Shown: positions 25,730 to 37,156, numbered from the stretch's first letter. The stretch is 64,000 nt of DNA from Cupriavidus sp. (GCA_031180665.1 JAPSLP010000012.1:62001-126000); one strand, 5' to 3'. Program-made: numbers and translations. Notes: generated by a model not told the origin, from the sequence alone.

Positions 25730-26830
25730 CTAATCCTGCAGCGAGGCGGCAAACGCCTCGAGAAACTGCGCATTTTCTTCGGGGGTGCTGACCGTCACGC
25801 GCAGACAGTTGGCCAGCAATGGGTGCATTTTACTCACGTTCTTGATCAGGACCTTGCGCGCGAGCAGCCGATCGAAGATCCGCGCGGCATCGGGCACGCG
25901 CACCAGCAGGAAATTGCCGGCGCTGGGGAACACCGTCACCCCGGCGTGCGCGGCCATTGCCGCGGCCACGCTGGCGCGCTCGGCGCGCAATTGCGCGGCC
26001 TGTTCGTCGAGCACATCGACATGCTCGAGCACGAACAGCGCGGTCGCCTCGGTCAGCACGTTGACGTTGTACGGCGGGCGGACCTTGTCGATCTGCGCGA
26101 GCCAGGCCGGATCGCCGGCCAGGTAGCCGAGCCGGATGCCGGCAAGACCCAGCTTCGATACGGTGCGCATCACCAGCAGGTTGCCGAACTCGGGCAAGCG
26201 CGGCATCCAGCTGTGCTGCGCGAACGGCTGGTAAGCCTCGTCGACCACCACCAGGCTGTGGCAGACCTCGCCCTGCGCGGCGCGCACGATCGCCTCCATG
26301 TCCTGCGCGTCGAACAGCGTGCCGGTCGGATTGTTCGGATAGGCCAGGTAGATCACCGCCGGCTTGTGCTCGGCCATCGCGGCCAGCATCGCGGCGCGGT
26401 CCAGCGTGAAGTCCGCGCGCAGCGGCACGCCGACGAATTCGAGGCCGGTGAACTGCGCCGACATCGCGTACATCACGAAGCCGGGCACGGGGGCCATCAA
26501 CTTGGCGCCGGGCCTTGCCACCGCCAGCGCCAGCATGCTGATGATCTCGTCCGAACCGTTGCCCAGCAGGATTTCCATGCCGGCGGGCACCTCCATCACG
26601 CGCTTCAGGCGCGCGCGCAGCGCCTCGCTGGTCGGCACCGGATAGCGGTTCAGCGCGACCTCGGCGAGCCGCTTGCCGAGCTGCTCGCGCAGCGTTGCGG
26701 GCAACTGGTACGGGTTCTCCATCGCGTCGAGCTTGATCAGACCGTGCGAATCGGCCACGTGATAGGCGCCCATGGCGCGGACGTCGTCACGGATGATTCG
26801 CTCGATCAGGGAAGGCTCGACTGCTGACAT
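25730..26830 (-). CDS. hisC: histidinol-phosphate aminotransferase
   Basis: A PLP-dependent fold-type I aminotransferase of 366 residues, converting imidazole-acetol phosphate to histidinol phosphate with Glu. The lysine that binds PLP is in [29 protein letters not shown] carries the conserved Asn, and [11 protein letters not shown] the Asp. ATG26830 opens [19 protein letters not shown]-type sequence upstream is weak. Confidence 0.96.
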   Translation of the reverse strand: MSAVEPSLIERIIRDDVRAMGAYHVADSHGLIKLDAMENPYQLPATLREQLGKRLAEVALNRYPVPTSEALRARLKRVMEVPAGMEILLGNGSDEIISMLALAVARPGAKLMAPVPGFVMYAMSAQFTGLEFVGVPLRADFTLDRAAMLAAMAEHKPAVIYLAYPNNPTGTLFDAQDMEAIVRAAQGEVCHSLVVVDEAYQPFAQHSWMPRLPEFGNLLVMRTVSKLGLAGIRLGYLAGDPAWLAQIDKVRPPYNVNVLTEATALFVLEHVDVLDEQAAQLRAERASVAAAMAAHAGVTVFPSAGNFLLVRVPDAARIFDRLLARKVLIKNVSKMHPLLANCLRVTVSTPEENAQFLEAFAASLQD

Positions 26831-26884
26831 GGATTCCTCTTCGGTTGGGGAGTAATGGGACGGCACGCAAGCCGCCCCGGCAAA

Positions 26885-28213
26885 TCAACTGCGCTTGAGG
26901 CGGTATTCGGCGCTGCGGGCATGCGCCTGCAGCCCCTCGCCATAGGCCAGTTCCGCGGCGATCTGGCCCAGCATCTGCGCGCCCGCCTCGCTGACCTCGA
27001 TCAGGCTCGAGCGCTTCTGGAAGTCGTAGACGCCCAGCGGCGACGAGAAGCGCGCGGTGCGCGAGGTCGGCAACACGTGGTTGGGACCCGCGCAGTAGTC
27101 GCCCAGCGATTCGCTGGTGAACTGGCCCAGGAAGATCGCGCCGGCGTGGCGGATCTTCTCGGCCCACTGGCGCGGATTGAGCGCGGAGATCTCCAGGTGC
27201 TCGGGCGCGATCGCATTGGCGATGTCGCAGGCCTCGTCCATGTCGCGTACCTTGATCAGCGCGCCACGGCCGCCGATCGACGCCGCGATCACGTCGCGGC
27301 GCGGCATGTCGTCGAGCAGGCGGCGGATGCTGTCCTCCACCTTCAGCAGATAGCCGGAATCCGGGCACAGCAGGATCGACTGCGCCATCTCGTCGTGCTC
27401 GGCCTGCGAGAACAGATCCATCGCGACCCAGTCCGGGTCGGTGCTGCCGTCGCAGATCACCAGGATCTCGGACGGGCCGGCGATCATGTCGATGCCGACC
27501 GTGCCGAACACGCGGCGCTTGGCCGCGGCGACATAGGCGTTGCCCGGGCCGACGATCTTGTCGACCTGCGGCAGCGTCTCGGTACCGTAGGCCAGCGCGC
27601 CGACCGCCTGCGCGCCGCCGATGGTGAACACGCGATCGACGCCGGCGATCGCCGCGGCCGCCAGCACCAGCGGGTTGCGCACGCCGCCCGGGGTCGGCAC
27701 CACCATGATCACTTCCTTGACGCCCGCGACACGGGCCGGAATCGCGTTCATCAGCACCGACGACGGATAGGCCGCCTTGCCGCCCGGCACATAGAGGCCG
27801 ACCCGATCGAGCGGCGTCACCTTCTGGCCAAGCACGGTGCCGTCGGCTTCCGCGTATTCCCAGCTATGGCTGCCGCATTCGATCTTCTGCTTCTCGTGGT
27901 AGGCGCGCACGCGCGCCGCGGCCGCCTCGAGCGCGGCGCGGCGCTTGGGCTCGAGCTCCTCGAGCGCGGCGTCCATCTCGGCTGGCGACAGTTCCAGCGC
28001 GGCCAGCGATTCGGCCTCGACACGGTCAAAGCGCAGCGTGTATTCCAGCACCGCGGCATCGCCGCGCACCTTGACGTCGGCCAGGATCTGCGCAACGGCG
28101 CGCTCGATGGCCTCGTCCTCGCCGGCCTCGAAGGCCAGCAGCTGGCGCAGCCGCACGGGGAAGTCCGTGCTGGCCGAGTCCAGTCGGCGGATGTTCAGGC
28201 TTTGTTCGTTCAT
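26885..28213 (-). CDS. hisD: histidinol dehydrogenase
   Basis: The last two steps, zinc- and NAD-dependent oxidation of histidinol to histidine. 442 residues; NAD-site [13 protein letters not shown], metal- and substrate-binding [11 protein letters not shown], and the catalytic/zinc region [12 protein letters not shown] are all present. Also seen are the C-terminal [19 protein letters not shown] and [16 protein letters not shown]28213 chosen ([11 protein letters not shown]). Confidence 0.97.
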   Translation of the reverse strand: MNEQSLNIRRLDSASTDFPVRLRQLLAFEAGEDEAIERAVAQILADVKVRGDAAVLEYTLRFDRVEAESLAALELSPAEMDAALEELEPKRRAALEAAAARVRAYHEKQKIECGSHSWEYAEADGTVLGQKVTPLDRVGLYVPGGKAAYPSSVLMNAIPARVAGVKEVIMVVPTPGGVRNPLVLAAAAIAGVDRVFTIGGAQAVGALAYGTETLPQVDKIVGPGNAYVAAAKRRVFGTVGIDMIAGPSEILVICDGSTDPDWVAMDLFSQAEHDEMAQSILLCPDSGYLLKVEDSIRRLLDDMPRRDVIAASIGGRGALIKVRDMDEACDIANAIAPEHLEISALNPRQWAEKIRHAGAIFLGQFTSESLGDYCAGPNHVLPTSRTARFSSPLGVYDFQKRSSLIEVSEAGAQMLGQIAAELAYGEGLQAHARSAEYRLKRS

Positions 28214-28244
28214 GACTCCATTCCCCGGGCCGTCGGCCATGGCA

Positions 28245-28907
28245 TCACGCCACGGCCGCGGAGGCCCGTTCAAACGCTTCGAGGATCGGCGCCAGCCGCT
28301 CGCGCTTGAGCTTGAGCGCGGCCTGGTTGATCACCAGGCGCGATGAGATCTGCACGATCTCCTCGACTTCCACCAGATTGTTGGCGCGCAGCGTGCCGCC
28401 GGTGCTGACCAGGTCGACGATCGCGTCGGCCAGCCCGACCAGCGGACCGAGCTCCATCGAACCGTACAGCTTGATCAGATCGACGTGGACGCCCTTCTTG
28501 GCGAAATGCTCGCGCGCGGTCTGTACATACTTGGTCGCCACCGCCAGCCGCGCCCCCTGGCGCACCGCGCGGACATAGTCGAAGCCGGCCGGCACCGCCA
28601 CCGACATGCGGCAGCGGGCGATATTCAGATCGATCGGCGCATACAGGCCGGCCATGCCGTGCTCCATCAGCACGTCCTTCCCCGCCACGCCGAAATCGGC
28701 GGCGCCGTACTGCACATAGGTGGGCACGTCGGAGGCGCGCACGATGATCACGCGCACGTCCGGATCGGTGGTCGGCAGGATCAGCTTGCGCGAGGTTTCC
28801 GGGTCTTCGGTGACCTCGATGCCCGCGGCCGCCAGCAGCGGCATGGTTTCGGTGAAGATCCGGCCTTTGGATAGGGCCAGGGTCAGCTGGTTCGGAGAGG
28901 GGCTCAT
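28245..28907 (-). CDS. hisG: ATP phosphoribosyltransferase, short form
   Basis: The committed step of histidine synthesis, ATP plus PRPP. 220 residues: the short form, lacking the C-terminal regulatory domain. It begins [13 protein letters not shown] and has the PRPP loop [18 protein letters not shown]. Short HisG is known to need HisZ as a regulatory subunit; no hisZ is in this window. It is first in the his cluster, 19 bp after murA, and no separate promoter or attenuator peptide is evident. Confidence 0.96.
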   Translation of the reverse strand: MSPSPNQLTLALSKGRIFTETMPLLAAAGIEVTEDPETSRKLILPTTDPDVRVIIVRASDVPTYVQYGAADFGVAGKDVLMEHGMAGLYAPIDLNIARCRMSVAVPAGFDYVRAVRQGARLAVATKYVQTAREHFAKKGVHVDLIKLYGSMELGPLVGLADAIVDLVSTGGTLRANNLVEVEEIVQISSRLVINQAALKLKRERLAPILEAFERASAAVA

Positions 28908-28926
28908 CGTCTTGTTCGTCGCCAGG

Positions 28927-30207
<1,281 letters not shown>

Positions 30208-30480
30208 TCAGCCCTGGCCCGGCTGGCCGGCCTGTTCGCCCTGCCCGCCTTGCCATTCGGCAGGCGTCAGCGTCTTCATCGACAGCGCGTGGATCTCGGC
30301 CCGCATGCGGTCCCCGAGCGCCGCATAGACGCGCTGATGGCGCTGGATCAACCGCTTGCCTTCGAACTCGGCGCTGACGATGGTGGCGAAGAAGTGCTGG
30401 CCGTCGCCCTCCACTTCGAGGTGTTCGCAGGGCAGCCCCTGGGCGATGTAGTCCCTGACTTGTTCCGGTGTAGGCAGCAT
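30208..30480 (-). CDS. ibaG: BolA-family protein (IbaG-like)
   Basis: A 90-residue BolA/IbaG-type protein, probably working with monothiol glutaredoxins in Fe-S handling or envelope stress. The conserved core includes GDGQHFFATIVSAEFEGKRLIQRHQRVYAALG and ends near IHALSMKTLTPAEW; the last residues are Gly/Gln-rich. Start ATG30480. The symbol rests on the murA adjacency and family. Confidence 0.88.
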   Translation of the reverse strand: MLPTPEQVRDYIAQGLPCEHLEVEGDGQHFFATIVSAEFEGKRLIQRHQRVYAALGDRMRAEIHALSMKTLTPAEWQGGQGEQAGQPGQG

Positions 30481-30547
30481 GGCTAATCTCGTTTCGTCTG
30501 TGTGCATCCCGCTGGCGGGCGTGTCGATCCGGCCCGATCGTGCAAGA

Positions 30548-31399
30548 TCAGTGCCGCAGCTTGTAGCCGGTCTGCAGCAGCCGCAGCGCGATCGTCGCGA
30601 CCACCGCGAAGGCGCTCGCCACCACGGCCAGGCTGAACCACGGCGACACGTCGGAGACGCCGAAAAAGCCATGGCGGAACCCGTCGATCATGTAGAAGAA
30701 CGGATTGGCGTGCGACACGGTCTGCCAGAACGCGGGCAGCGAGTGAATCGAATAAAACACGCCGGACAGGAAAGTCGCCGGCATGATCAGGAAATTCTGG
30801 AAAGCGGCCAGCTGGTCGAACTTCTCGGCCCAGATGCCGGCGATCAGGCCCAGCGTACCGAGCATGCCGGCGCCAAGCAGCGCGAAGACGACGATCCAGG
30901 CCACATTGGCCACATGCAGGTCGGCGAACCATACCGTCACCAGCAGCACGCCGAGTCCAACCGCCAGCCCGCGTACGATCGCGGCGGTCACGTAGGCGCC
31001 GAACATCTCCCAGTGCGACAGCGGCGGCAGCATCACGAACACCAGGTTGCCGGTGATCTTGGACTGGATCAGCGACGACGAACTGTTGGCGAACGCATTC
31101 TGCAGGATGCTCATCATCACCAGCCCGGGCACCAGGAAGGCGGTGTAGCTGATCTGGTCGTAGACCCGGACGCGGTCCTCCAGCACATGGCCGAAGATCA
31201 GCAGATAGAGGATCGCGGTGAGCACCGGCGCGGCCACGGTCTGGAAGCTGACCTTCCAGAAGCGCAGCACTTCCTTGTACAGCAGCGTGCGGAAGCCCAC
31301 CAGGCCGCCCACCGCCATCGGCGCCAGGTGCCCGCTGTCGTCGCCGCCACCGTGGCGGGCGTCCTGTTGCGCGGGATCGAGTCCGGCAGGATGTTTCAT
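30548..31399 (-). CDS. ABC-2 type transporter permease (YadH-like)
   Basis: A 283-residue inner-membrane permease. After a cytoplasmic N-terminus there are about six helices (for example VAWIVVFALLGAGMLGTLGLIAG and FLIMPATFLSGVFYSIHSLP). The latter carries the ABC-2 signature region before NPFFYMIDGFRHGFFG. It overlaps the ATPase gene by 4 bp. YadGH-type exporters have no firmly known substrate; multidrug, polysaccharide or lipid export is possible. Between mla and murA, an envelope role is likely. Confidence 0.92.
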   Translation of the reverse strand: MKHPAGLDPAQQDARHGGGDDSGHLAPMAVGGLVGFRTLLYKEVLRFWKVSFQTVAAPVLTAILYLLIFGHVLEDRVRVYDQISYTAFLVPGLVMMSILQNAFANSSSSLIQSKITGNLVFVMLPPLSHWEMFGAYVTAAIVRGLAVGLGVLLVTVWFADLHVANVAWIVVFALLGAGMLGTLGLIAGIWAEKFDQLAAFQNFLIMPATFLSGVFYSIHSLPAFWQTVSHANPFFYMIDGFRHGFFGVSDVSPWFSLAVVASAFAVVATIALRLLQTGYKLRH

Positions 31400-32433
31400 A
31401 CCGGGCTCTCCAGCGAGGAAGGGGTGGCGTTGACCGGTTCGGCGGGGTTCGCGGCGCGCTTGCCGCCGTCGCCGTTCGCGCCACCGTCCGCGTCCCGGTC
31501 CGCTTGTCCGTCACGCGAGGCCGGCTTGCGCCCTTCCCTTCCCATGATCTGCACGAATACGTCCTCGAGGTCCGCCTTGTTGATTTCCATGTCTTCGATT
31601 TCGCAGCCCGCCTCGCGGCAGGCCGCGAGGATCGGTTCGACCACCTGGTAGCTGGACAGCCGCAGCCGGATCGCCCGCTCGCCCGGATTGGACGGCATCC
31701 GCAGCGGCTCCAGCGAGGCCGGCAGGCGTCCGGCCGACAGCGTCAGCACCAGCTGCAGGCCGGCGAACTGGCTCAGCAGGCTGCTGGTGCGGTCCAGCGC
31801 CACCACCTCGCCGAACTTGAGCATCGCGATGCGATCGCACAGGGCCTCGGCCTCTTCCAGATAGTGGGTGGTCAGGATGATGGTATGACCTTCGCGGTTC
31901 AGCCGGGAGATGAATTTCCACAGCGTCTGGCGCAGCTCCACGTCGACGCCCGCGGTCGGTTCGTCGAGCACGATCACCGGCGGACGATGCACCAGCGCCT
32001 GCGCGACCAGCACGCGGCGCTTCATGCCGCCCGACAGCTGCCGCATGTTGGCGTCGGCCTTGTCGGTCAGGTCCAGGTTGGCCATGATTTCGTCGATCCA
32101 GTCGTCGTTGCGGGTCAGGCCGAAATAGCCCGACTGCAGCCGCAGCGTCTCGCGCACGGTGAAGAAAGGATCGAACACCAGCTCCTGCGGCACCACGCCC
32201 AGCATGCGGCGCGCCAGCCGGTAATCGTCGACCACGTCGTGGCCGAGCACGCGCACCTGGCCCGAGTCGGCACGGTTCAGTCCGGCGAGGATCGAGATCA
32301 GCGTGGTCTTGCCTGCGCCGTTGGGGCCGAGCAGGCCGAAGAATTCGCCGCGCTCGACGCTGAAGCTGACGCCCTTGAGCGCCTGCAGATTGCGGTAGCG
32401 CTTGCGGACATCCTGGATTTCGATGGCTTTCAT
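31396..32433 (-). CDS. ABC transporter ATP-binding protein (YadG-like)
   Basis: A 345-residue ATPase for the overlapping permease. Walker A GPNGAGKTT, Q-loop near VVPQELVFDP, signature LSGGMKRR, Walker B VIVLDEPTAGVD and H-loop TTHYLEEAE are all complete. The C-terminus has an unusual Arg/Asp/Gly/Asn-rich tail (SRDGQADRDADGGANGDGG). Start ATG32433 (MKAIEIQDVRKRY). A TATAAT on the minus strand at 32617-32622 could be its -10 box. Confidence 0.93.
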   Translation of the reverse strand: MKAIEIQDVRKRYRNLQALKGVSFSVERGEFFGLLGPNGAGKTTLISILAGLNRADSGQVRVLGHDVVDDYRLARRMLGVVPQELVFDPFFTVRETLRLQSGYFGLTRNDDWIDEIMANLDLTDKADANMRQLSGGMKRRVLVAQALVHRPPVIVLDEPTAGVDVELRQTLWKFISRLNREGHTIILTTHYLEEAEALCDRIAMLKFGEVVALDRTSSLLSQFAGLQLVLTLSAGRLPASLEPLRMPSNPGERAIRLRLSSYQVVEPILAACREAGCEIEDMEINKADLEDVFVQIMGREGRKPASRDGQADRDADGGANGDGGKRAANPAEPVNATPSSLESPV

Positions 32434-32734
32434 GGCCGATATCGTCTGGCGGGCGTGCGAGCGTCGCGCTGCCGCGCCGGGCTCCTGGAAATGGCGGGAA
32501 CCGCCTGAGGGTGATACAGCTGCCGGACTGGTCGCCCGCCTGGCTTGCCGGCTACCGGCGCGGCAGGCGCATCGCGCGCTGGCGCGAGGGCGGTGCTGAC
32601 GAACGAATAACCCGGAATTATAGGGGATGCGGGGATGTCCCCGCTTGGGACGCGGCGTCGGCTGGCGGCCGGCGCCGAGGCATCGCGACGGTACCGGCGC
32701 GGGCCATGGCCCGGCACTCACCGCGGATGCCGGT
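32434..32734. other. intergenic region before the YadGH-like operon
   Basis: Three hundred bases between the mlaB-like stop and the ATPase start. They contain GCGGGGA-TG-TCCCCGC at 32629-32644 (terminator-like stem, no T-run) and, on the minus strand, TATAAT at 32617-32622. This suggests the exporter has its own promoter rather than simply continuing the mla operon. Confidence 0.45.
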
Positions 32735-33103
32735 TCAATGTCGATGCAGGGCGGCTTGATCGAGGGGTGCGGCGGCGGTTTCGGCGACCGATTCGGCCGC
32801 GGTTTCGGCGACGGCTTGCGCCGGCACCGATGCCGGATTCCGCGGCGACAGCGCCAGCAGCGTATCGACCCCGTACAGGCTGGCAAGCGCCGCCAGTTGC
32901 TGCGGCACACCGACGAAGACGAGGCTGCCACCGCGCGCGCTGGCGTCGCGATGCAGCGCCAGCATCACGGCCACCGCCGACGAATCGACCTGCCCGAGCG
33001 CGCTGCAATCGACCTGCGCTTCCCCTTGCGCGACGCGCGCGGCCGCATCGCGCAGCACGGCGGCGGCGTTGCGGTTGGTCAGCGAGGTTCCGAGTGAAAG
33101 CAT
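32735..33103 (-). CDS. mlaB: STAS-domain protein (MlaB-like)
   Basis: A 122-residue cytoplasmic STAS protein in the position of MlaB, which binds MlaF and stabilises the MlaFEDB complex. The core shows AQVDCSALGQVDSSAVAVMLALH, where a Ser in DSSAV matches the conserved STAS Ser/Thr. The C-terminal 30 residues are an Ala/Glu/Val-rich repeat-like tail ending in LHRH, not part of the fold. Start ATG33103. Confidence 0.85.
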   Translation of the reverse strand: MLSLGTSLTNRNAAAVLRDAAARVAQGEAQVDCSALGQVDSSAVAVMLALHRDASARGGSLVFVGVPQQLAALASLYGVDTLLALSPRNPASVPAQAVAETAAESVAETAAAPLDQAALHRH

Positions 33104-33245
33104 CGAGGCGGTCTGCCGGTAAGGGATCGGGTAGGACGAAAACGGCCGGCGCGGGCAAAGCGTGCGCACCGAGCCGGCATTGTAACGCGGCGCAGCATTC
33201 ACGTGCTGCGCCGCGTCGTCGCGGCATGCCGGCCGCGACCGGGAC

Positions 33246-33869
33246 TCAGCCCTTGGCGCTGGCCAGCTGGCGGTTGCGGTCCTGCAGCGTCTTGATCACG
33301 CCTTCGATGCCCTGCTGGCTGGCGATCGTGTTGAAGCTGCCCTTGTAGGCCTCGGTCAGCCAGGCGCCCAGCACGTTGATGTCGTAGACCTTCCAGCCCT
33401 GGGCGGTCTTCTCGAGGCGGTAGTCCATCTGGATCGGTTCGCCCTTGTTGATGACCTGGGTACGCACGGTGACGTCGGTGTCTTCCGGCGCGGCGCGGAA
33501 CGGGCGGAACTGCACGGTCTGGTCGCGGATCTGCGAGACGGCGCCCGCGTAGGTGCGAATCAGCAGCATCTTGAATTCCTCGACGATCTGCTTCTGCTGC
33601 TCCGGCGTCGCCTTGGCCCAGTTGCGGCCCATCGCGATCTGCGTGGTCTTCTGGAAGTTCGCGTTCGGCAGGATCTTTTGCTCGACCAGCGCGGTGATCT
33701 TGGGGATGCTGCCGGCCTGCATTTCCTTGTCGGCCTTGACGGTGGCCATCACGTCGTCCACCAGCGCCTTGATCAGCCCGTCCGGCGTCGAGGTGTCCGG
33801 ACTCTGGGCGATGGCCGCGCCGGCCATGGCGAAGGCGGCAATGAAGGGAAGCAACAGTCGCTTGAACAT
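33246..33869 (-). CDS. mlaC: phospholipid-binding protein MlaC
   Basis: The soluble periplasmic shuttle that carries phospholipids between MlaA in the outer membrane and MlaFEDB. 207 residues with a signal peptide (FKRLLLPFIAAFAMAGAAIAQ) and the MlaC/Ttg2 core: MGRNWAKATPEQQKQIVEEF, VQFRPFRAAPEDTDV and QGWKVYDINVLGAWL. Between mlaA and mlaB in the same direction. Confidence 0.96.
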   Translation of the reverse strand: MFKRLLLPFIAAFAMAGAAIAQSPDTSTPDGLIKALVDDVMATVKADKEMQAGSIPKITALVEQKILPNANFQKTTQIAMGRNWAKATPEQQKQIVEEFKMLLIRTYAGAVSQIRDQTVQFRPFRAAPEDTDVTVRTQVINKGEPIQMDYRLEKTAQGWKVYDINVLGAWLTEAYKGSFNTIASQQGIEGVIKTLQDRNRQLASAKG

Positions 33870-34087
33870 GGTTTTTCCTTGTCTATCTTGTTCCGCCGAG
33901 GGCGGCGGGGATGCGTTTTCGTTGGAGAGCGCGCACCACGGGCAAGTTCATGGTGCCGGTCGCGCGCGGCGCTGGCACCCGTTATCACAGTTTGTTGCAG
34001 CGGTGACCGGGCGCTCACAACTACCGGTCTGCTGCCTGTCTATCGCGGTGAAGCCTGCGCCTCTGGGCGCCGGCGTTCGCGGATTCC

Positions 34088-34921
34088 TCAGAAGCCAAGC
34101 CTGCCAGGCGACAGTGACGGCGCGACCGGCGGCACCGGCATGGTCTGGCCCGGCAGGCTTTCGCCCGAACCGGAAGTCGGCGGCGTGGGCTGCGCATCGC
34201 TGTCGATGCCATCGTCCTCCCGGTCCGGCGGATTGCCGTCGTAGACCAGGTACTCGCGTCGCTGCAGATAGGCGTCGCGCATGAACGAGTAGCGGTCCAG
34301 CGCGGCCATCTCGACCAGGTTGCTGGCGCCCAGCAGTTCGGCGCGGGCGCTGACCACGCGCACGCCGATCAGCGTATTGCGCATCCAGACCGGATGCAGG
34401 TAGGCCGACGGATCGGCCTGCCGGTCGACCAGCATGCCGCCGGTGTCGCGCACGGTGCTCGGACCGAACAGCGGCAGCACCAGGTACGGACCGGGGGGCA
34501 CGCCCCACACGCCTAGCGTCTGGCCGAAGTCTTCCTTGTACTTCGGCAGGCCGGCCGGCGTGGCGATGTCGATCAGGCCGCCGATGCCCAGCACCGTGTT
34601 GATGGCCACCCGCATGGTGTCCTCGGCGAAGCGGGTCGGCTTGCCCTGCAGCAGGTTGTTCAACGCCGAATAGACGTCGCTGACGTTGGAGAACACATTG
34701 CTGACCGCGGTGCGGACCGGCGAGGGCACGTAGTCGGCATAGACCTCGGCGATCGGACGCATCACGCCCTTGTCGAAGTCCTCGTTGATCTTGTTGACTT
34801 CGCGGTTGAACGGCTCGAGCGGGTCGCGCGGATTGGCGTCCGGCCCCGTCGCGCAGCCCGCCAGGGCGACCGCCATCGCGCCGGCCAACAGCCAGCGCCC
34901 GTGAACTCCCGAACCCCTCAT
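34088..34921 (-). CDS. mlaA: outer-membrane lipoprotein MlaA (VacJ)
   Basis: Removes mislocalised phospholipids from the outer leaflet. 277 residues; lipobox LAGC near residues 20-23. Family core: DPLEPFNREVNKINEDFD, INTVLGIGGLIDIATPAGLP, FGQTLGVWGVPPGPYLVLPLFGPS. The C-terminal 45 residues are Pro/Ser-rich and disordered. It overlaps mlaD by 4 bp; having mlaA inside the operon differs from E. coli, where vacJ is separate. Confidence 0.95.
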   Translation of the reverse strand: MRGSGVHGRWLLAGAMAVALAGCATGPDANPRDPLEPFNREVNKINEDFDKGVMRPIAEVYADYVPSPVRTAVSNVFSNVSDVYSALNNLLQGKPTRFAEDTMRVAINTVLGIGGLIDIATPAGLPKYKEDFGQTLGVWGVPPGPYLVLPLFGPSTVRDTGGMLVDRQADPSAYLHPVWMRNTLIGVRVVSARAELLGASNLVEMAALDRYSFMRDAYLQRREYLVYDGNPPDREDDGIDSDAQPTPPTSGSGESLPGQTMPVPPVAPSLSPGRLGF

Positions 34922-35397
34922 TTCTCCGCTCCCGTGCCGCCCGCGTCGGCCGCCTTGTTGTATAGGAACTGCCCGATCAAGTTCTCCAGCACCACGGCCG
35001 ACTGGGTCATCGTGATCCGTGCGCCGTCGGCCAGCATGGCGGTGTCGCCACCCGCCTCGAGGCCGATGTATTGCTCGCCCAGCAGCCCCGACGTCAGGAT
35101 CTTGGCCGACGTGTCCTTGGGAAACTGGTAGCGCTGCTCCAGGTGCATCGTCACCGTGGCCTGGTAGTTCTTGTCGTCGAAACTGATCTGCGCGACGCGG
35201 CCCACCACCACGCCGGCGCTCTTGACCGGGGCACGTGCCTTGAGCCCGCCGATATTGTCGAAGCGGGCCTGCACGGTGTAGGTGTCCTCGAAGCTGAAGG
35301 CGCTCATGTTGCCGGCCTTCAGCGCCAGGAACAGCAGGGCCACGAAGCCGGCCACCACGAACAGCCCCACCCAGAAATCGAGTGCGTTCTTTCTCAT
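34918..35397 (-). CDS. mlaD: MCE-domain lipid transport protein MlaD
   Basis: A 159-residue inner-membrane-anchored MCE protein forming the hexameric periplasmic ring of MlaFEDB. N-terminal helix (FWVGLFVVAGFVALLFLALKA) is followed by the MCE domain, including KARAPVKSAGVVVGRVAQISF and SGLLGEQYIGLEAGGD. It is 49 bp after mlaE and overlaps mlaA by 4 bp. Confidence 0.96.
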   Translation of the reverse strand: MRKNALDFWVGLFVVAGFVALLFLALKAGNMSAFSFEDTYTVQARFDNIGGLKARAPVKSAGVVVGRVAQISFDDKNYQATVTMHLEQRYQFPKDTSAKILTSGLLGEQYIGLEAGGDTAMLADGARITMTQSAVVLENLIGQFLYNKAADAGGTGAEK

Positions 35398-35446
35398 CGG
35401 AATTCTCTAGTTCAACCAGCGGGATGCGACGGCGCCCATGCGGGGC

Positions 35447-36238
35447 TCAGGTACTGAACATCAGCGCCGTCAGCAGGAAATCGAGCCCCAGCACGGCGAG
35501 CGACGCGATCACCACGGTGCGGGTGGTGGCGCGCGACACGCCCTCGGGCGTCGGCTTGGCCTCGTAGCCCTGGTACAAGGCGATAAAGGTCACGGCAATG
35601 CCGAAGATAAAGCTCTTGATGACGCCGTTGAGCACATCGTCGCGCACATCGACGCCGCCCTGCATCTGCGACCAGAACGCGCCGGCGTCGACGCCGATCA
35701 GTTGCACACCGACGATATAGCCGCCGAGGATGCCGACCGCGCTGAAGATCGCAGCCAGCACCGGCATCGCGATCACGCCCGCCCAGAAGCGCGGCGCGAC
35801 CACGCGCTGCAGCGGGTTCACGGCCATCATCTCCATCGCGGTCAGCTGCTCGCCCGCCTTCATCAGGCCGATCTCGGCGGTCAGCGAGGTGCCGGCGCGG
35901 CCGGCGAACAGCAGCGCGGTCACCACCGGCCCCAGTTCGCGCACCAGCGACAGCGCCACCAGCAGGCCGAGCGCCTGCTCGGAGCCGTAGCGGTTCAACG
36001 TGTAATAGCCCTGCAGGCCGAGCACGAAGCCGACGAACAGCCCCGACACGGCGATGATCACCAGCGACAGGTTGCCAACGAAGAAAATCTGGTCCGACAC
36101 CAGCCGGAAGCGCCGCAGCATCGACGGCGACATCGCCAGCATCGCGAAGAACATGCGCGTGGCCATGCCCAGGCCCTCGACGGTCTGGCGCACCGCCGAG
36201 CCGATCAGCGCGATGGCGTTGTAGAGCGCGCCCATCAC
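35447..36238 (-). CDS. mlaE: phospholipid ABC transporter permease MlaE
   Basis: A 263-residue polytopic permease of the MlaE/Ttg2B family. Helices include NLSLVIIAVSGLFVGFVLGLQGYY and FGIAVTFIALYQGYEA; the conserved cytoplasmic coupling segment is LFAGRAGTSLTAEIGLMKAGEQL. Its start overlaps the mlaF stop by 4 bp (ATGA-type), indicating coupled translation. Confidence 0.96.
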   Translation of the reverse strand: MMGALYNAIALIGSAVRQTVEGLGMATRMFFAMLAMSPSMLRRFRLVSDQIFFVGNLSLVIIAVSGLFVGFVLGLQGYYTLNRYGSEQALGLLVALSLVRELGPVVTALLFAGRAGTSLTAEIGLMKAGEQLTAMEMMAVNPLQRVVAPRFWAGVIAMPVLAAIFSAVGILGGYIVGVQLIGVDAGAFWSQMQGGVDVRDDVLNGVIKSFIFGIAVTFIALYQGYEAKPTPEGVSRATTRTVVIASLAVLGLDFLLTALMFST

Positions 36239-37083
36239 CGCCCCGCTCCGTCGACGAAGTCCTCGGCAAGCGAGGGCCCGCCGTAGTGGAACGGCACCGG
36301 GCCGTCGGCCTCTGCATGCACGAACTGGTGGACGAAGGGGTCAAGCGAGGCGCGCAGCGCCTCCGGCTCCCCTTCCGCGGCGATGCGTCCTTCGGCGATG
36401 AAATACACGTAGTCGGCGATCTGGAAGGTCTCGTGGACGTCGTGCGACACGATGATCGTGGTGGCGCCGAGCGCGTCGTTCAGCGTGCGGATCAGCCGCG
36501 CGGTCAGGCCCAGCGAAATCGGATCGAGCCCGGCAAAGGGCTCGTCGTACATCAACAGCGAGGGATCGAGCGCGATCGCCCGGGCCAGCGCCACGCGGCG
36601 CGCCATGCCCCCCGAGATCTGCGCGGGCATCAGGTCGCGCGCCCCGCGCAGGCCCACCGCGTTGAGCTTCATCAGCACCAGGTCGCGGATCATCGATTCG
36701 GGCAGGTCGGTGTGCTCGCGCAGCGGGAAGGCGACGTTGTCGAACACCGACAGGTCGGTAAACAGCGCGCCGAACTGGAACAGCATCCCCATCTGCCGCC
36801 GTGCCGCATAGAGGCCGGCGCGATCCAGCGCCGGGATATCGGCGCGGTCGAAGCGGACATGGCCGCGCTGCGGCCGGACCTGGCCGCCGATCAGCCGCAG
36901 CACGGTAGTCTTGCCGCAGCCGGAGCCGCCCATGACGGCGACGACCTTGCCACGCGGAATCCGCATGGACAGGCCCGACAGGATGGGCTTGCCGCCTGCC
37001 GCGTAGGCGAAGTCGACCGCTTGCAGCTCGACGAGGTTGGGTGTGGTTTCAGTCACGTTGGCATCGCTAGGGACGGTCGGCAT
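36235..37083 (-). CDS. mlaF: phospholipid ABC transporter ATPase MlaF
   Basis: A 282-residue ATPase powering MlaFEDB. Walker A GGSGCGKTT, Q-loop MGMLFQFGALF, signature ISGGMARR (the MlaF form of LSGGQ), Walker B LLMYDEPFAGLDPIS and H-loop VSHDVHE are complete. The C-terminal tail after HYGGPSL is short. First gene of the mla operon; ATG37083. Confidence 0.96.
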   Translation of the reverse strand: MPTVPSDANVTETTPNLVELQAVDFAYAAGGKPILSGLSMRIPRGKVVAVMGGSGCGKTTVLRLIGGQVRPQRGHVRFDRADIPALDRAGLYAARRQMGMLFQFGALFTDLSVFDNVAFPLREHTDLPESMIRDLVLMKLNAVGLRGARDLMPAQISGGMARRVALARAIALDPSLLMYDEPFAGLDPISLGLTARLIRTLNDALGATTIIVSHDVHETFQIADYVYFIAEGRIAAEGEPEALRASLDPFVHQFVHAEADGPVPFHYGGPSLAEDFVDGAGR

Positions 37084-37132
37084 TATAAGTGCTAATACCT
37101 ATACTCGTCCGCGCGCGTGCCCCGCAATGCGC

Positions 37133-37156
37133 CCGCGATGAAATGCTGCATCGCGG
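37133..37156. repeat. stem-loop between the Bug and mlaF genes
   Basis: CCGCGATG / CATCGCGG form a perfect 8-bp stem with an 8-nt loop in the 120-bp gap. It may end the Bug transcript before mlaF, but there is no T-run. Confidence 0.35.
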
